A stretch of DNA of 7,010 nt, from the NCBI GenBank assembly GCA_004211235.1, contig SEEY01000203.1, positions 1 to 7,010 on the forward strand, read 5' to 3'. A program made the position numbers and the translations under genes. Below the pieces are notes generated by a model. It was not told the DNA's origin and did not search any database. It saw nothing but the letters and a program-made list of their open reading frames with translations. Origin of the DNA: Rubrivivax sp. (GTDB taxonomy: Bacteria > Pseudomonadota > Gammaproteobacteria > Burkholderiales > Burkholderiaceae). Below, in pieces: positions 6,046-7,010 of this stretch. Each line of letters opens with the position of its first letter. Positions within the stretch are counted from its first letter, which is position 1.

Positions 6046-6291
6046 ATGAACCTGCAGCTGGCCAAATGGGGAAATAGCCTTGCCCTTCGCATCCCGTCCG
6101 ACGTGGTGCGTCAACTCGGGCTCCGAGAAGGTGCCACCGTTGAAGCGCGACTCACGGTGGACGGTAGTTTGTCGATTCGAACCACGCATTGGAATCGCCA
6201 AGCATTTGCAGTCGAATTGACCGGGGCTTGGCAAGGCTTGCCCGTGAGCGACTCCGTGATGGAGCAATTGCGCCATGGCGCGCGGTACTGA
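6046..6291 (+). CDS. vapB: AbrB/MazE-fold antitoxin of a type II toxin-antitoxin pair
   Basis: The 81-residue protein starts MNLQLAKWGNSLALRIPSDV, the swapped-hairpin DNA-binding signature of AbrB/MazE/SpoVT antitoxins (about residues 1-47). The C-terminal part (about 50-81, ending RHGARY) is the region that wraps the toxin in this class. It should bind and neutralise the PIN toxin encoded next and repress its own promoter. The frame is open from an ATG at 6019, but that lies inside the operator and near the predicted transcription start. ATG at 6046 gives the canonical N-terminus, with GCGGA about 8 bases before it. The toxin start overlaps the end of this gene by 17 bases. Naming as vapB follows the toxin type; the fold is MazE-like. 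Confidence 0.88.
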   Translation: MNLQLAKWGNSLALRIPSDVVRQLGLREGATVEARLTVDGSLSIRTTHWNRQAFAVELTGAWQGLPVSDSVMEQLRHGARY

Positions 6292-6727
6292 GCTGGTCTA
6301 TGTCGACACCAGCATCCTCGTGCCATTGTTTCTGCATGAGCCACACAGCGAGGTCGCGGCTGCCTGGTATGCGCGCGAGACCAATGAATTGGTCTCTGCG
6401 ACATGGTGCATCACGGAGTTCGCCAGCGCCTTGGGCATCAAGCAGCGCAGGGGCGTGATCGACGCGCAGCAGGCGAAGGACGCTTGGGCACGTTTTGAGC
6501 GCCTGGTGGCGGCTGACCTTCGACTGCTCTCTGTCGAGCCAGCCACGTTTCACCGCGCTGCCGAGTTGGTGCTTGACGCCAGTAGCGCATTGCGGGCCGG
6601 CGACGCTCTGCACCTGGCCTGTGCGGAAGCTGCTGGCGTGCACCAGATGGCGACGCTGGACGATGCCCTCGGGCGCAACGCCGAGGTACTGAAGATCAGG
6701 CCGGTGGTGCTGCGAAGTACTCTTTGA
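6275..6727 (+). CDS. vapC: PIN-domain ribonuclease toxin (VapC family)
   Basis: The 150-residue protein is a single PIN domain, a Mg-dependent endoribonuclease fold that in VapC toxins cleaves tRNA or rRNA and stops translation. The acidic site looks complete: D11 in VYVDTSILV, E48 in CITEFASAL, D110 in LRAGDALHLA, and D129 (with D130) in ATLDDAL. This suggests an active toxin. ATG at 6275 has GGAG at 6261-6264 ten bases before it and overlaps the antitoxin gene by 17 bases, so the pair is co-transcribed and probably translationally coupled. Codon use is a little less GC-extreme than in the housekeeping genes to the left, consistent with acquisition. The stop lies 15 bases from the convergent acyltransferase stop, with no terminator seen between. 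Confidence 0.92.
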   Translation: MARGTELVYVDTSILVPLFLHEPHSEVAAAWYARETNELVSATWCITEFASALGIKQRRGVIDAQQAKDAWARFERLVAADLRLLSVEPATFHRAAELVLDASSALRAGDALHLACAEAAGVHQMATLDDALGRNAEVLKIRPVVLRSTL

Positions 6728-6742
6728 TTTGCAACTGCGCCT

Positions 6743-7010
6743 TCAACCTAGCTTCGCGCCCATCAGCCGCCGCAATGCCTCGCTGAGGGCCCGCCGGTCC
6801 AGCCCGGCGGTTGGCATCGGCGGCAGGATCTGCACAGCGATCCCCAGACCGCGCCCAGACGCGATGGCCCATAGGCTTTGCATCAGCGTCGTGCCGCCGA
6901 TGAAGCGCGCCGACGTGCTGAAGCGCTCGCCGGGCTCATGCCAGCGCAGCACGACCGGCAGCACCGGCGACTGGGTGGCCACCGCCGCCTGCAGCAGGTT
7001 GGCGTGGAAG
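6743..7010 (-). CDS. 1-acyl-sn-glycerol-3-phosphate acyltransferase (PlsC-like), C-terminal part, cut by window edge
   Basis: The frame is open from base 7010 to the TGA at 6743-6745, giving 88 residues that begin FHANLLQAAVATQSPVLPVV. FHANLLQAA...PVLPVVLRW is the segment that follows the catalytic motifs in PlsC-type lysophospholipid acyltransferases, and RFIGGTTLMQSLW continues that family's C-terminal pattern. The catalytic HxxxxD and the EGTR-type motif would lie outside the window, so activity cannot be judged. These enzymes acylate lysophosphatidic acid at the inner membrane in phospholipid synthesis. The gene's start is off the edge; an internal start seen near 6982 is not real. It is convergent with the toxin gene. 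Confidence 0.78.
   Translation of the reverse strand, partial: FHANLLQAAVATQSPVLPVVLRWHEPGERFSTSARFIGGTTLMQSLWAIASGRGLGIAVQILPPMPTAGLDRRALSEALRRLMGAKLG

Overview
The window is GC-rich chromosomal DNA that looks betaproteobacterial, most likely Burkholderiales. The basis is the order gpmA (divergent), membrane rhodanese, grxC, secB, gpsA, the proteobacterial chaperone SecB, and strong GC-ending codon bias. I cannot place it to genus.

Left part (1-2543) is a housekeeping block. On the minus strand, reading right to left, lie a membrane-anchored rhodanese, glutaredoxin grxC, the export chaperone secB and the 5' part of gpsA. A rho-independent terminator follows grxC and a second one follows secB. 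Divergent from the rhodanese is gpmA, the cofactor-dependent phosphoglycerate mutase. Their 87-bp spacer holds an inverted repeat that places a GATAAT hexamer on each strand.

Middle part (2552-4935) looks like surface glycan or sugar metabolism. A family 9 (heptosyltransferase-like) glycosyltransferase on the minus strand is divergent from a DUF4254 protein on the plus strand. The DUF4254 gene overlaps, by a GTGA start/stop junction, a hydroxypyruvate-isomerase-family gene (hyi).

Right part (4936-6727) is a decayed accessory patch. It starts with a broken, antisense remnant that resembles the C-terminal winged-helix end of Fic-family proteins. Next is a second, frameshifted copy of hyi. Last comes an apparently intact AbrB-type antitoxin/PIN toxin pair with its own TTGACA promoter and a perfect inverted-repeat operator. 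The window ends in the C-terminal part of a convergent lysophospholipid acyltransferase (plsC-like).

I see no CRISPR array, rRNA, tRNA, integrase or transposase. I did not find a convincing new multi-gene system. The most open items are the coupled DUF4254/hyi pair and the history of the duplicated hyi region.
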